A stretch of 64,000 nt of DNA from Sciurus carolinensis (Eukaryota; Chordata; Mammalia; Rodentia; Sciuridae). Of this stretch, positions 33,906 to 45,690 are shown piece by piece. The notes under the pieces are model-generated. The model had not been told where the DNA came from. It searched no databases and worked only from the letters and a program-made list of their open reading frames with translations. The stretch covers positions 72,433,440-72,497,439 of the forward strand of contig NC_062232.1 in NCBI RefSeq assembly GCF_902686445.1. Reading direction: 5' to 3'. Every line of letters starts with the position of its first letter. Within the stretch, counting starts at the first letter, position 1. A program made the position numbers and the translations under genes.

Positions 33906-33953
<48 letters not shown>

Positions 33954-34015
33954 GGGTTTTATGTGATGTTTTGATACATGCTTGTATTGCAAAATGACCA
34001 ATGGTAAGAAAATGC
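33710..34015 (-). mobile_element. Old L1 3' UTR fragments around an (AT)n tract
   Basis: CACCCTACTATGCAATATCAC, ACATATAGAGTGAGATAATG and GATGTTTTGATACATGCTTG match antisense old-L1 3' UTR landmarks. An (AT)n microsatellite at 33908-33945 separates the pieces, which may be one or two insertions. Confidence 0.5.
33908..33945. repeat. (AT)n microsatellite
   Basis: About 19 uninterrupted AT units. Confidence 0.97.
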
Positions 34016-34502
34016 TGAATTCAATTCTTCCTTCTTACTTACTCATGAAAAATTTTGGTTAACCTTTGATATTAACCTTTGAAGCATTCTAAAATTTAGA
34101 GTTACAAATGATTAAATTCTGAATTGTCTTGTTTTCAAAGAGGATAATATATTAGATTTCATAAAGAAAATCCAGTGAGATTAACACTAATGCCTAGGGA
34201 AAATTTAAAAATTTATTAAACAGATTATTTTAGAAATCTACAAAAACACTAAAAGTGTTCCAAATAACTGTTAGGCAATCATTGTAGATTAGTTGACTAA
34301 TAGCTAAAACTAAACAATCTCATTTTATCTTCTTTTCACAAAATACCAAAAAAATGGATATAATTGGAATTGCATGCCTAACACTACAACACCTTTTTAT
34401 AGATTTCAGTCCTCTTTCTTTCTCATGTTTCTCCCCAGAAACTGTAATGTAACTTTGGTATACACATATTAGGCTGTTTCTATCTATAGGTATTTCATTT
34501 TA

Positions 34503-34624
34503 AGAATTAATATTGGAGGGGCTGGGGTGATAGCTCAGTTGGTAGAGTGCTTGCCTTGTAAGCACAAGGCCCTGGGTTCGATCCCCAGCACCAAAAAAAA
34601 AAAAAAAAAAGAATGAATATTGGA
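34503..34624 (+). repeat. Young ID SINE with target duplication
   Basis: Complete ID body (34518-34594): A box TAGCTCAGTTGGTAGAG, B box GGGTTCGATCCCC, then an 18-base A tail. Duplication AGAATTAATATTGGA / AGAATGAATATTGGA on the two sides (one mismatch). Intact Pol III boxes make transcription possible. This is a retroposon, not a tRNA gene: it lacks a proper acceptor end and has a poly-A tail. Confidence 0.95.
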
Positions 34625-34644
34625 AACAATCTGACTAATGAATA

Positions 34645-34845
34645 TTTTTGTACCGAGGTTTTTTTTTTTTTTTTTTTTTTTGATTTTAAATACTGTGCTA
34701 CATCCCTAGCCTTTTGTTTGTTTATTTGTTTGATTCAGGGTCTTTTTAAGTTGCCCAGACTGACCTTGACCTTGTGATCCTCCTATATCAGTTGCCTGAT
34801 TCACTAGTACTATAGGCATGTACCACCATGCCTGGCCAAAAATTA
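34645..34845 (-). repeat. B1-dID SINE, minus strand, ID part reduced
   Basis: Poly-T (34660-34681), short ID remnant (GTGCTACATCCCTAGCC), linker, then B1 part (TGTGATCCTCCTATATCAG ... GGCATGTACCACCATGCCTGGCC). Confidence 0.85.
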
Positions 34846-36747
34846 ATCTTTTAATTGGGAATTTTGGACTTTGGAATAGAAAATCAAGATAGTATTTCCT
34901 CAGGTAGCTAAAGCTGTGTAATGTGAAGCTATATGGATAATGGTAGTGATTTTTTTTAAAGTATGAAAAAAGAGATAAATGTTAGAGCTGGATGAATCCA
35001 CTCACAGAAAAGCATAAGAAAGAAGAAAACTGAATTTTATCTAATTCCTTAGGTTTGCTGAGGTCAACCACATTTCTGTCCCAAATAAGTATTAGTTGTA
35101 AATAATTCTGTTAAGCTATTTTCACTTTGTTTTCTCACAGGTTATTAAATAATTAGATAAGAGAAATTCTATAGCCAGGCATAAAATCTTTATGTACAAG
35201 GGGAGAAATTATGAATTGACTGTCATGACGGATAAGTGATTGATAACTTAATGAATAATGCAGCATTGCCAAACTACAGACAAATGTTTAAAAGACAATC
35301 TACAAGGTTTATTACTTTGTTATTTCCTGCTTTGATTTTTTTTATTGATAAGTCATATGAATATATGAAAGACATATTCATCAAAAGACCAAAACGATAG
35401 ACATTTTGTTGAATTCAAAGTTTTAAACATTTTTGAATTTGGTTTATACAATGAAATTATAAGAACTTGGCTGTAGATAGGATAAACATAAAATGTATTT
35501 GAAAGTTTTGTGGAAAAGATGTCAAATATTATCTATATAATTAGAGGTTAATTTCATAATAAATTGATATGCTTTATGAAGAGATTTTACCTTTCATTAT
35601 AAGAAAAAAATCCTAAATATAAGAACTACTCAAAAGTGATAATGAGTGACATAATTATATTTCTCTGAGTGTGTTCAAACCAAGCCTTTATTTACCTTTT
35701 TAAAGCATACAATATAGATAAATCTTACCTTAATTATGAAGTTGGTAAAAGAATACCTGTTTTTTAAATCTAAAATTCTATATGTACAGAAAATGTGTAA
35801 ACCTAGACTAGCTTCCCCAAATTTAAAATACCTCCAATTTCATTATTTCCAACTCGAAGTTGGAACATCTGGAGATGGGAATAAAATATGTTGAAATGAC
35901 AATGCTGCTTTTAGACTAAGTCTTAAAATGGGGAGTCATTATATAAAATAGCACACTGTACAATCATGAAAACAAAAGAGAGATTAAAATTTTAAAATAT
36001 CCACGGATGTTGTGAAATAAGGATTCAGGTGTTGCAATATCGATGGTAAATGAGCATCAAAACTTGGTTTCTACAAAATGAGGTTGCATGCAGTAAAGTA
36101 AATATAAGAAGTGTAATAATAGCTCATGGTACTGGTGGTAGAGGATTTAAGAGAAGTAATAGTCAAGAGAAGCAGAACAAACCATGCCATTTGTATTTTT
36201 GATCAAAAATCTAAACTAAGTTTATCATAGGTAGGCTAATTTGGCTTATAGGGCGAAAGGCAAAGCAGTTAAGTTCTAACAAAATGCCTGTCAACTAGAA
36301 AATCCATGGTACTTTTGGATCAAGTTTCCCTTGAACAGGACTGACCTATACACAATGTCGTATGTAACATCTTCTGCACACTAAATACTGGTGGTGTTCC
36401 CCAGTCATTTTTTTTTCCCCAGTCATTTTGAAAACCTAAAAGCACCTGAAGTTTAGGAATACTTGGTATATATTTAATAAATAGTCTTTTATCTTAAAAA
36501 TTCACATCTGCTTAGCTATCTTATATTTTTGAGGCATTTTAGGGGAATTTTCCTATTCACTGGCAAATTTTTTTTTTGGAAAGAGAACACATCATATTCA
36601 CACTTTCACAAAATTAATTACTTAAGCTTACACAGCAAATTAGTGATTCGAACATAAATTAATCAAAGGTGTTCTGATCCCAATTATTTTGTCCTTTGAT
36701 CAGCAAATATTGCGATTCCATTCTAAACCTGTATATAAAGAAGGCAA
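34846..36747. other. Unassigned AT-rich DNA
   Basis: About 1.9 kb without a recognisable gene or repeat. A minor duplication CCCCAGTCATTTT sits at about 36400-36428. Confidence 0.5.
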
Positions 36748-36957
36748 ATCAGCTGGGTGCACACCTTTAATCCCAGTGACTCTGGGAGCTGAAGCAGGAG
36801 GATCACAAGTTCAAAGCTAGCCTCAACAACTTAGCAACATTCTAAGCAACTTAGTGAGACCCTGTGTCAAAATAAAAGATAATAATAAAAAGGACTGGGG
36901 ATATGAGTCAGTGGTTAAGTGCCTGTGGGTTTAATCCCTTGTAGAAAAAAGAAAGGC
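36748..36957 (+). repeat. B1-dID composite SINE
   Basis: AGCTGGGTGCACACC B1 head, CTGAAGCAGGAGGATCACAA, linker with AGATAATAATAAAAAGGA, ID part GGACTGGGGATATGAGTCAG. GAAGGCAAAT / GAAAGGCAAAT at the two sides is a likely target duplication. Confidence 0.92.
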
Positions 36958-36971
36958 AAATGAATTGCCTC

Positions 36972-37094
36972 AAAAATCTTATTTAAGGGCTGGGGAGATG
37001 GCTCAGTCGGTAGAGTGCTTGCCTTGCAAGCACAAGGCCCTGGGTTCGATCCCCAGCACCGCAGGAAAAAAAAAAAAAAATCTTATTTATTAAA
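36972..37094 (+). repeat. Young ID SINE with target duplication
   Basis: Body at 36988-37063 close to consensus: GGGCTGGGGAGATGGCTCAG, A box, B box GGGTTCGATCCCC, end CAGCACCGC, then an A15-type tail. Direct repeat AAAATCTTATTTA on both sides. Among the best preserved Pol III promoters in the window; a BC1-like precursor layout. Confidence 0.96.
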
Positions 37095-37976
37095 AATCTG
37101 TTAAATAATTTAAAAATTATTGATTAGAGATACAAAGTAAGTTACAATTAAGTAAATTCCATTAATATCTACATTTATGAGTTTTTGAAACATTTTCACA
37201 ATGTGTATTATTCTGAAAGTGTATTTATAGAACAAAACTGCCTCAACAGTAAGTTGCATAAAATTAATAACTATTAAATAGAACTAATTTTTCCTGAAGA
37301 ATTCTCTGCATGAGTCCTTAGACAAGAATCTGCAGCCTAACTTACATAAATGAACTGAAAATCTAACTTAAAAATTTGCCTTTGCAACAAATACCTGAGT
37401 CTCAGTCAATCACAATGGTCAACCGTAAGTAAATCACAGGAAGCCAACTGTTTAAACCTTGTTCAAATAAGGCAAATGCTGAGTTGCAGTCAATCCATTT
37501 GTCTCTATACATTACTTCTGTTTTCTACATCACTTTCTCTTCTCTGACTATAAATATAATCTGTGCATGTGGTGGGGCAGAGAATTTTGAATCACTTTTT
37601 ATCTAACCATGGCCTGATTCTAGAATCACAATTAAAGCCAATTAACAACTACAAAACTAAACTCTTTGTAATATCCTCTTTTAACATAGCCATACAACAC
37701 CATGCAAATTATCTGAATAGAATAGTCAGCTGCTCTGACCACACTCTTGTATGCCTAAGAGCCCAAATCTTCACATATGTTGTACTTTTCCACTTTTTGT
37801 CAGAGCTGGTAATAAATTATACCTATTACCTTTCATTTATAAGAAATCTACCTGTTTATGTACTATACTGAGACCTACTCACTGATTCTGTTCAAAACTC
37901 TACAGACAACTAAAGAATAATGTGTTCTCATTTACAAATATTAACTAAAATTGGGAACCACATCTGAGAATTACTA
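37090..37976. other. Unassigned AT-rich DNA
   Basis: No gene recognised. A 102-codon plus-strand frame at 37563-37871 has no domain, no splice context I trust and no repeat match. I leave it unassigned. Confidence 0.5.
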
Positions 37977-38195
37977 TTATTGTTACTGGGGATTGAACAC
38001 AGAGGCACTTTACCACTTGAGCTACATCCCCAGAGCTACTTATTTATTTATTAGGTTTTAAATTTTGAGACAGGGTCTCACTAAGTTGCTTAGGGCCTTG
38101 CAAACTTGTTGAGGCTGTCCTCAAACTTGCAATTATTCTGCCTCAGACTCCTGAGCTGCAGGATAACAGGCATGTGCCACAATGCCCAGCTCTAA
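37977..38195 (-). repeat. B1-dID composite SINE, minus strand
   Basis: ID part TACTGGGGATTGAACACAGAG ... GAGCTACATCCCCAG, TTTATTTATTAGG linker, GAGACAGGGTCTCACTAAG, B1 part ending GGCATGTGCCACAATGCCCAGC. Confidence 0.93.
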
Positions 38196-39600
38196 ATTAT
38201 TTTTACATACAGTGATCATACACCATTTAGTAATGATTTATTGCTTTCAGAATGATGGCTTTGGGGATAGAGGTAGAGGAAGCAATTGTGAATTGACCTA
38301 AGATTTTTGGTCATATAAAACTCTTTAGGTTGTTTTTGGTAGTTAAAAGTAGGTACTTAATAACTGAATAGCAGATGTTTATAAAGCTAACAAGTCTCAG
38401 ATCAAGTTATTACAAATGCACTTACTACAAAGTGAACACATTTTCATTGAATATTTAGTTTGAGGTGTATAAAAGAAATAGTTGCAACAACCTACCTTTT
38501 ATTGAGAAATTTCAAAATTCCCTGGGTTTTAAGTGCTCCTAGTACTGCCTGTTATAAGATTGCCTAGAGGCAAAGGCTAGGATGTCTGAGTCTTGATTCT
38601 CTCACCAGTTGGCAGTAGGTAGGCAAACGGCATACAGAGCTCACAGCTAACAGAAAAAATTAGCAACTTAGGCTAAAACATGATACCTAATAATACAATT
38701 CTTAAGAATTTTATATCTTGCTATATATGAGAGTAAGGATACTCTTAAAATATTTTAGCTGATCTCTTAAAATGATTAACTTCAATTACACTATGAGAGG
38801 ACATTACTAGCATTCATTATGCTACCATCACACACTACCATTTATTATTGTTCATCAAAAAATATTAATATCTGGCACTCATTATGGTAATGAGCACAGC
38901 ATTGTTATTGATTGAGATGTACGGAGACTGGGTTTCAGAAGGTATGTCAGTAGTAATCTCTAGGGTGTTTCTTTCTCATGTAATGTTTGTGGAGCATATT
39001 AGCTGATCAACTTTTCAAATGTACTTTCTCAAAGTGATGGCTTACCCAAAATAAGTATATATAATGTCACACTCTATGTACTTACATAATTTCTGTTACA
39101 TTGAAGACTTCTTTATGTCAGAGCACTAATTCAATGGAAAGCCATTATATTTGTGGCCCCCCAAAATATATCACATTAATGGAGCATAGAAAAGATTAGA
39201 TTTTGCTACACAATACCAAAAATTATTCATAGAAGAGTGAAGAAGCAGAATGCAGGACTGCAAAGAATTATAGAAATAAAAAGTAAGAAAATAAATTTCT
39301 GTATAATAGAAATACAATTGGCAAAATGCATTGCTGCATAGAGAAAATAAAAACTTTCAATTTTTATATCATTTTGATGCAGAACATGTAATTATGTGCA
39401 CCAATATGAAAAACAGATATGCAGAGGCAAATGAGAAGGAATATAATAATTACTGAATAAAATTTCTTAGAATAGAGAAAGGCATTAATCTAAACAACCT
39501 ACAATTTTCATCAATATCTTTTGGGGAGGGATTGACAGATAATGCCAGAGTCTCAAAATAGTAATGCATATATTATTTGGAACTGTGTAAAATATATATT
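38196..39600. other. Unassigned AT-rich DNA
   Basis: No gene or clear repeat in about 1.4 kb. Confidence 0.5.
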
Positions 39601-39760
39601 TAGAAACAGGTGTATCTGGGGCTGGGGAGATAGCTCAGCTGGTATAATACTTGCCTCGCAAGCACAAGGCCCTGAGTTTGATCCCCGGTACCGCAGAAAA
39701 AAAAAAAAAAAAAAGAAAACTGAAAAAAAAAAAAAAAGAAAAAGAAACAGGTGTATCTGT
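39601..39760 (+). repeat. Young ID SINE with perfect 17-bp target duplication
   Basis: AGAAACAGGTGTATCTG occurs just before (39602-39618) and after (39744-39760) the element, without mismatch. The body starts GGGCTGGGGAGATAGCTCAG and ends CCCCGGTACCGC, with a diverged B box (GAGTTTGATCCCC). The tail is long and interrupted (A18 GAAAACTG A15 GAAAA). The clean duplication marks a recent insertion. Confidence 0.97.
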
Positions 39761-39853
39761 AATTTAGTGAACCTGAAAATTTATTATCTAAATAACTCAA
39801 TTACTGAGTAATTTTATTACTTACAAATACAAGTATTAATAATATTTTTTTGA

Positions 39854-40090
39854 GCCAGTTAAATTTCTTTTTCTTTTTCTTTTCTTCTTTTAGTACAGGG
39901 GAGTGAACCCAGAGGTGCTCAACCACCAAGCCATATCCTTGACCCTTTTTATTTTTATTTTGAGACAGGGTCTCATTAAGTTGCTTAGGGCCTTGCTAAA
40001 TTGCTGAGTCTGGCTTTTAACTTGCAGTCCTTCTGCTTCAGCCTCCTGAGCTTCAGGGATTTCAGGTGTGTGTTAGCCAGTTCAATTTTT
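39854..40090 (-). repeat. B1-dID SINE, minus strand, with target duplication
   Basis: T/C-rich tail region, ID part (GAGTGAACCCAGAGGTGC ... CCATATCCTTGACCC), GAGACAGGGTCTCATTAAG, B1 part. Duplication AGCCAGTTAAATTTCT / AGCCAGTTCAATTTTT (39854-39869 and 40075-40090). Confidence 0.93.
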
Positions 40091-41159
40091 GATGATTATC
40101 TAGTTATTCAAGGTAGTCACAGTCATTTCCTAAAGCCAATGAGAAAATAAAATGTTCTGGTAATCAATAATTCATCTTCTGAAATAAAAATATTGATGAT
40201 AAATCATCTTTTCATAGGTCTATGAGGATGCTGATGAGTGCTTCCCTGATGGCTTTGACTATCCATGGAAAGACCAGGTGAACTAGTTACCCTTTTCTTG
40301 AATAAGTAGGATATCATTGTTATCCTTCATCATCAACTTGATTGTATGACACAAGTACCACAGCAGGACAATTGGTAACAGATTCCTATCACTTTCCTAC
40401 CAGTGGCAATTTTCTCTTACCATGATTTGCATCAAGTGAATTTCTGTGAGTCCAGGGTTATGACTGTCATTTTCATTTATCACAGACCTGAAATACAAAG
40501 CTAAGCATAATAATCTAGTCTCTACTTATGCTATTTTATCTTTATCCCTGCCCTTCCACATCCTTTTTCTGAATCTTCTCCTTAACCCTGATTATGCCAG
40601 ACACTCTCTGCAATCTTTCCTTAGATGTTGTATAATGATGGTGTCACATCATAGAAGCAACTAGGAGGAAGCACTAATAAGATTTAAGTAGTCATATCTG
40701 AACTTAATAGACCATAATAATATTAGTAACTATTAATTTGTTTCCCAGAATACACAGACAAGAAAAGAAATTTTCATTAAATGAAATTTGAGTGGGGAAC
40801 ACTGAAAATGCCTGAGGTCAATTGTATCTATTTACCTGGTAATATTAAAACAGCTTGCAAAGGAAATCAGAAATATACTACAAAGTCAATAACCATTATG
40901 ATCATTTCATAGATTATTTATAAGCCAAAGAGTTGGCTACATTTAAGGTTTTAATATATCATCTGTATATTATGTGTATTACATTCTACTTTTTAAAATT
41001 TGCTCTACATTAATTGATTTTCTATTAAAAAGTTATAGATAATTAGAGGAAGTAATAGCAATATCCATAATTCATCACATTAAACATGAATAAAACTAAG
41101 CCTCCCATATAAATTTAGGAAAATAAAAAATTAATAATGCATTTGAAATCACCTAATTA
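40091..41159. other. Unassigned DNA with one candidate exon
   Basis: No repeat recognised. It contains the exon-like segment at 40218-40277. Confidence 0.5.
40218..40277 (+). other. Candidate coding exon (unidentified gene)
   Basis: Sixty bases bounded by a pyrimidine-rich acceptor (CATCTTTTCATAG) and a CAG|GTGAAC donor. Read in phase 0 it is fully open and encodes VYEDADECFPDGFDYPWKDQ. Its G/C content is near 50% in an AT-rich setting. It lies outside every repeat I can identify. If joined directly to the candidate exon at 6797-6864 the phases clash and give an early stop, so the two are not adjacent exons of one transcript unless another exon lies between. I do not recognise the protein, and chance remains likely. 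Confidence 0.25.
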
Positions 41160-41312
41160 TCTTTTTTATTTGTTCTTTGTAGGTATACATGACAGTAGAG
41201 TGTATTTTGACATATTATACATACATGGAGTATAACTTATTCTAATTAGGATCCCATTTTTGCAGTTGTACATGATGTGAAGTTTCACTGGTCATGTAGT
41301 CATGCATCTAAT
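41160..41312 (-). mobile_element. L1 3' UTR fragment, minus strand
   Basis: TATACATGACAGTAGAGTG, ATACATGGAGTATAACTTATTC and GTTGTACATGATGTGAAG parallel the 3' UTR of L1 copy 1 (22000-22118). 5'-truncated; no coding part. Confidence 0.8.
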
Positions 41313-42009
41313 TATCATTTTTAAGCTGCTCCCATCCTTCTTATACTACTAAAGTAAAACATCAACATTACATTTGTATGTTTTTTTCATATTATTATTT
41401 TTATGCTTTAACTATATAAGCTTATGTCCCTCATAAATTTCTGTGACATTGAATAGGATGAAATCCAAGATAACATTTTTACTTTGATTTATATTTCCTT
41501 AATTTCCTGTAAAGAAATAGGAACTCAATTACATCTCTTTGGCCTTTTGAAAAATGTTATAAGTTAGTCAGATTATCCTAAGGCTCCCTGTTTGTAGAAG
41601 TAATGTTTAAGGGCCTAAACTACTTGTCTACATTCAAGAAAAAAGCCTTCAAAGCAGGTTGATATTGTGTTTGTGTAAAGACCCTGATTAATGACACTGA
41701 TGAATTTTTGAGAGGCATAAATATGAACATGTTAAAGTCACTCCTATATGAATGGTTGGGTAATATCTTATGATCATATTAATGAATGAAATTTCTTTAA
41801 ATTTGGGACAACCTCAGAGATAATAGAGTTCTATATGTTTGAACTCCAAATACCCAAAATAAAAATTTGTATTTTATTGTGAAAGGGTAACTAAAATCAG
41901 TAAATAATTAATGCATGAGTTCGCATAAAGAAGAGTTAACAGAAATATTTTCATGGAAATTTCATCCATTAATATAGGCTTCTTAAGGAATAATAATAAT
42001 CATACCTAA
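41313..42009. other. Unassigned AT-rich DNA
   Basis: No gene or repeat recognised. Confidence 0.5.
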
Positions 42010-42237
42010 CACACACATTGCCTATTAAATATCAAGTTGTTTATACATTTATTCTCTATAGCAACAGTAGGAGATAGGCCCTATTATTATCCCTGATTTT
42101 ATAGATAAAGAAATTAAGACTAAAAATTTGATTGCCTGAAGCCACAGAGTCAGTTTGTAATTGAGATAGAATTTAAGCCCCAGGGCTTGGGTTGCTGATC
42201 TCTGTTCATAGCCCCATGCTATACTGTCAGTTCTCTT
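42010..42237 (+). repeat. MIR SINE
   Basis: CCCTATTATTATCCCTGATTTTATAG, AAAGAAATTAAGACT, CCACAGAGTC and GCTATACTGTC follow the MIR core and 3' region in order (ATTATTATCCCCATTTTACAG and so on in intact copies). MIRs are old and shared by all mammals, so this DNA is ancient and has stayed in place. Confidence 0.85.
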
Positions 42238-42379
42238 AAGGAAATTCTTTCATAATATTTTTCTTTGTTTCTTCTGCTGATTATTTTTTCAAGGTAGTTA
42301 GAAAAATTAAAGGGGAATATATTCAGGCATTTTAAAATCTATTCTGTTGGAACAGGTAAATATCAAGGACCAGATTGCT

Positions 42380-42600
42380 GATACGTTTTTTACTCAAAAA
42401 GGATATTGTAATGTATTGGTGAAGAAAATGTGGTATGTATTCACAAGGGAATACTATTCCATCTTAAAATATAAGAAAATATTGCCACACATGACATGAA
42501 TGAATCCTGAGGATATTAAGCTAAATGAAATAAATTATTCATAGAAATAGGGTGGAATGATGGTTAGCAAGGGATATGGGAAGGGAGAAATGTACACAGA
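42380..42600 (+). mobile_element. Old L1 ORF2 end / 3' UTR, plus strand
   Basis: AAAATGTGGTATGTATTCAC, GGGAATACTATTCCATCTTA, TAAGCTAAATGAAATAAATT and GGAATGATGGTTAGCAAGGG match the C-terminal end of ORF2 and early 3' UTR of old L1s. No frame survives. Confidence 0.78.
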
Positions 42601-43720
42601 CAGCAGCAATTTCTTCCACAGACTTTCGGTGTTATTGGCATCTGGGAATCCATGGGGTCACTAGTGCAGCTTTCAATTTTTTCTCACCCCTTCATACATC
42701 ACCTTCTCAGGGACTGGCCACAGGGATTTCAACCCTGCCATAATTTGTCCGGCCTCCCAGGTCTTCTTCAAAATCTTGGTGAAAACCTCCATGATCCCCT
42801 AGCTCCAGCATCCTGCCTTTATGCAGAACAAGCACCATGTGAACAATGCCAATGTCAGCTACCAGCTTGAGCTATAGACAGGCCTCCTTGGAGTGTCTGG
42901 GTAGCTGATCTTGGTGAAATGAATACTGGTGAAAAATACTGGTAAATCTAGCTTCCAGTCTCTCCACCTTATTCTTTCTCCTTCAGTCATACTGGATTTT
43001 GCTCAGTATGAGTTTAGCAACCTTCTTTCCTCTTTGAGGTCTATGAAAAGCCTGCTCTTGGTCTTTTTATTTATTCATTTATTATTTTATTTTTTATTTT
43101 TTTTTTTAGATAAACATGACAGTAGGGCATCTTTTCTGTTGTATTTGAAAAGCACTTAGCTTCACTCTATTGTCTGTACTCTCTTCAGAAACCACAACTT
43201 TCTTGGCCCCAGTTTTACATGAACTTTTCTGAGCAAACTGCAAGTTTTGCAAATCTTCCTTCCCTGCATTTTACTTTCAGTTCTCATAGTTAACCTGGCT
43301 AAAAGGTAACAGCAATACCCATGTCTCTGCTGGAATGTTATGCTTCCTTAAAATTTCTTCCACCAGATTAATTAAGCAATCACTCTTAAATCCATCTTCA
43401 CAGAAAGCCTCAGGACATGGGCAAAATGTAGAAACATTATTTTCCAGGATGTAACACAAATAGCCTCTAGTCAAATTCCAAATTGAGTCCTTATTTTCAT
43501 CTGAAATCTTGTGGGCAGTCTTAACTGTCCACATTCCTATCGGCATTCTGGTCTGATCTCCCAATAGAATTTCCCACTGAGTTCTGGTTACAAGCTAATG
43601 CTTCTCCAGCCTGCATCTGCACATTTTTCCAAACTCCTCTTGAAAACCAGTTTCGAAGGTCCTGAACCACATGGTCATGTTAGTTATAGCAATGACCCCA
43701 CTTCTTGGTACCAATTTCTG
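42601..43720 (-). mobile_element. MaLR internal region (partial), minus strand
   Basis: Matches, segment by segment, the internal part of the complete MaLR at 47344-48836 (for example CCTCCCAGG/CCTCCCAGA, ATGGGCAAAATGTAG-type and GCATTCTGGTCT-type blocks). At the LTR junction the minus strand reads TTGGTACCAAGAAGTGGGG, the usual start of MaLR internal sequence after the 5' LTR. The left end is missing. A short T-rich L1 3' end piece (about 43065-43125) interrupts it. MaLR internals are non-autonomous and no gag-like frame remains. Confidence 0.8.
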
Positions 43721-44160
43721 TGTTGGTCAGTTTTTTCATGCTGTGATCAAAATACCTGACAAAAAACAACGTAGAGGTAGTAGTTTATTCTGGGCTCATG
43801 GTTTCAGAGGCTTAGTCAATGATGAACAGACTTCATTGCTTTGGGACAGAAATGAAGCAAAATATCATGGCAGAATTGCATGCCTAAGGAAAGCTGCTCA
43901 TCTCTTAGCCTGAAGGTAGAGAAAGTGGGAAGAGTCAGGAACAAAATGTAATCCCCAAGGACATGACCCAATGACCTACATCTTTCACATCCCATGTAGC
44001 TACCACCCAGCACAACAGTCCTTTCAAATTATTAATCCATCAAATGCATTAATTTTCAGATTAGGTTATATGTCTCATAATGTAATAATCTCACCTCTGA
44101 ACATTGCTATGTTGCCTAACATGAATTTTTTGCTTTTTTTGGGGGTGGGGGATACTTCAT
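43721..44160 (-). mobile_element. MaLR 5' LTR, minus strand
   Basis: Plus-strand start TGTTGGTCAGTTTTTTCATG, then GTTTCAGAGGCTTAGTCAAT, CCATCAAATGCATTAATTTTC and an end near GGGGGATACTTCATAG. Parallels the LTRs at 46881, 48837 and 58360. It adjoins the internal region at 43720, making it the 5' LTR of a partial element. Confidence 0.85.
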
Positions 44161-44490
44161 AGTATTTTTAAGGGTAAATAGTATTCCATTTTATGCACAA
44201 TATCATCTTTTCCTTACTTATTCATCTGTCAATAGACATATAGTTTCCCCCCCATATCTTTGCAATTGTGAATAATGCTACAATAAACCTGGGAGCATAA
44301 AATATATTTGACACATGTTTGAATTCTTTAAACATATATCCAGAAGTAGGATGGATAAATCTTATGATAGTTCTAGTTTTAATTTTTTTAAAATAATGTT
44401 TATACTGTTTCCCATTAAGGCTGTACCAATTTGTATTCCCAGCAAAGGTGCAAAATGGTTCTCTTTCCTCCACATCCTCAACAAGATTTT
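44161..44490 (-). mobile_element. Old L1 ORF2 C-terminal fragment, minus strand
   Basis: AATTGTGAATAATGCTACAAT, ATATCCAGAAGTAGGATGG and CTGTACCAATTTGTATTCCC are antisense landmarks of the last part of ORF2. Confidence 0.78.
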
Positions 44491-45690
44491 AAAATTAATT
44501 TCCCCTATTTATTGATGCATAATTGATAAGTAAAAATTATATATATTTAAGTTGTAAAATGTAATCTTTTGATGTACATGTAGATTTTGAAGTGAGTACA
44601 AAAATTAAGACATCTCATGTGGTTACCCTATTTTTGTGGTAATAACTCTTTAGATCTACTTTCTTAGTAAATTTCATATATATAATACACTGATATTTAT
44701 AATGGCTATAATTTTGTACATTAGATTTCTAGAATTTATTCATTTGTAACTACAAGTTTGTTAGTATTAACTAAAACCACCCCTATTTCCAACATCCCAC
44801 AGCCTCTGTCAATCACCTCTTGACTCTCTAAGAATTAATTTTTTTCAGATTCCGCATGTGAGATTGTGCAGTATTTTTCTTTGATTTACTTAGTATGATG
44901 TTCTTTAGAATCATCTTTGTTGTAGTAAACAGCATGATTTTCTCCTTTTTAAGGGTATTATTCCAGTATATGTACATACCTCATTTACTTTATCTTTTCA
45001 TCCTTTGCCAAACATTTAGGTTGCTTTGAAATCTTGACTGTTATGAATGTGACTACAATTAACATGGAATTGCAGATAATATACATACTAAATTTCACAT
45101 TCTTTAGATATATACTCAGAGTTGGATCATGTTTTAATTCTGTCTATGGAATTTTGAAGAACCTCCATACTCTTTTCCATAAGGACTGTACCAATTTACA
45201 ATTCCCCAATTGGGTATGTGTACTTTTCCATAAACATCCTTACAAACATTTGTATCATATAACTTTTTGATATTAGGTATGAAGTAATATCTAATTATAG
45301 TTTTGATTTGCATTTCTCTGATGATTATTGTTGAGTACTTTTTCATATACCTGTTGGCCATTTCTATATCTTGTTTGGAGATTGGTCTATTTAGGTTATT
45401 TGATCATTTCTTAATTATAATTTTGCTCTTGAGTTTTAGGTGTTCATTTTGTTGTTGTTTTTGTTGTTGTTGTTGTTGTTTGGGATATTAATATCTTACC
45501 AGATATGCAATTTGCAATATTATCTCTTATGATGAAAATTGAATTTTCATTTTTATACTTTGCTGTGTAAAATCTTCATAATGTGATGTAATCCAACTAT
45601 TTAATTTTTGCTTTTGTTTACTGTGATTTTAGTATCATAGCCTATGCTGACAAGCTAGAAGCTTTTACCCTAAGATTAGAAACAATGTGT
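44491..45690 (-). mobile_element. Old L1 (L1M-type) 3' UTR and ORF2 end, minus strand
   Basis: A second antisense copy of the same ORF2 region: 3' UTR (AATCTTTTGATGTACATGTAG, CATGTGAGATTGTGCAG), then CCTCCATACTCTTTTCCATAAGG, TTTTGATTTGCATTTCTCTGATG, CTTACCAGATATGCAATTTGC. A (TTG)n tract at 45450-45481 lies inside it. Confidence 0.82.

Noticed and set aside
34518..34594. A tRNA-Ala gene (also the similar units at 36988, 39619 and 45888)
   Set aside because: The A and B boxes are tRNA-like, but the units end in poly-A tails, have target duplications and occur many times. They are ID SINEs.
37563..37871. A 102-codon frame as a gene
   Set aside because: No motif, no paralogue, no convincing splice or promoter context; typical of chance frames in AT-rich DNA.
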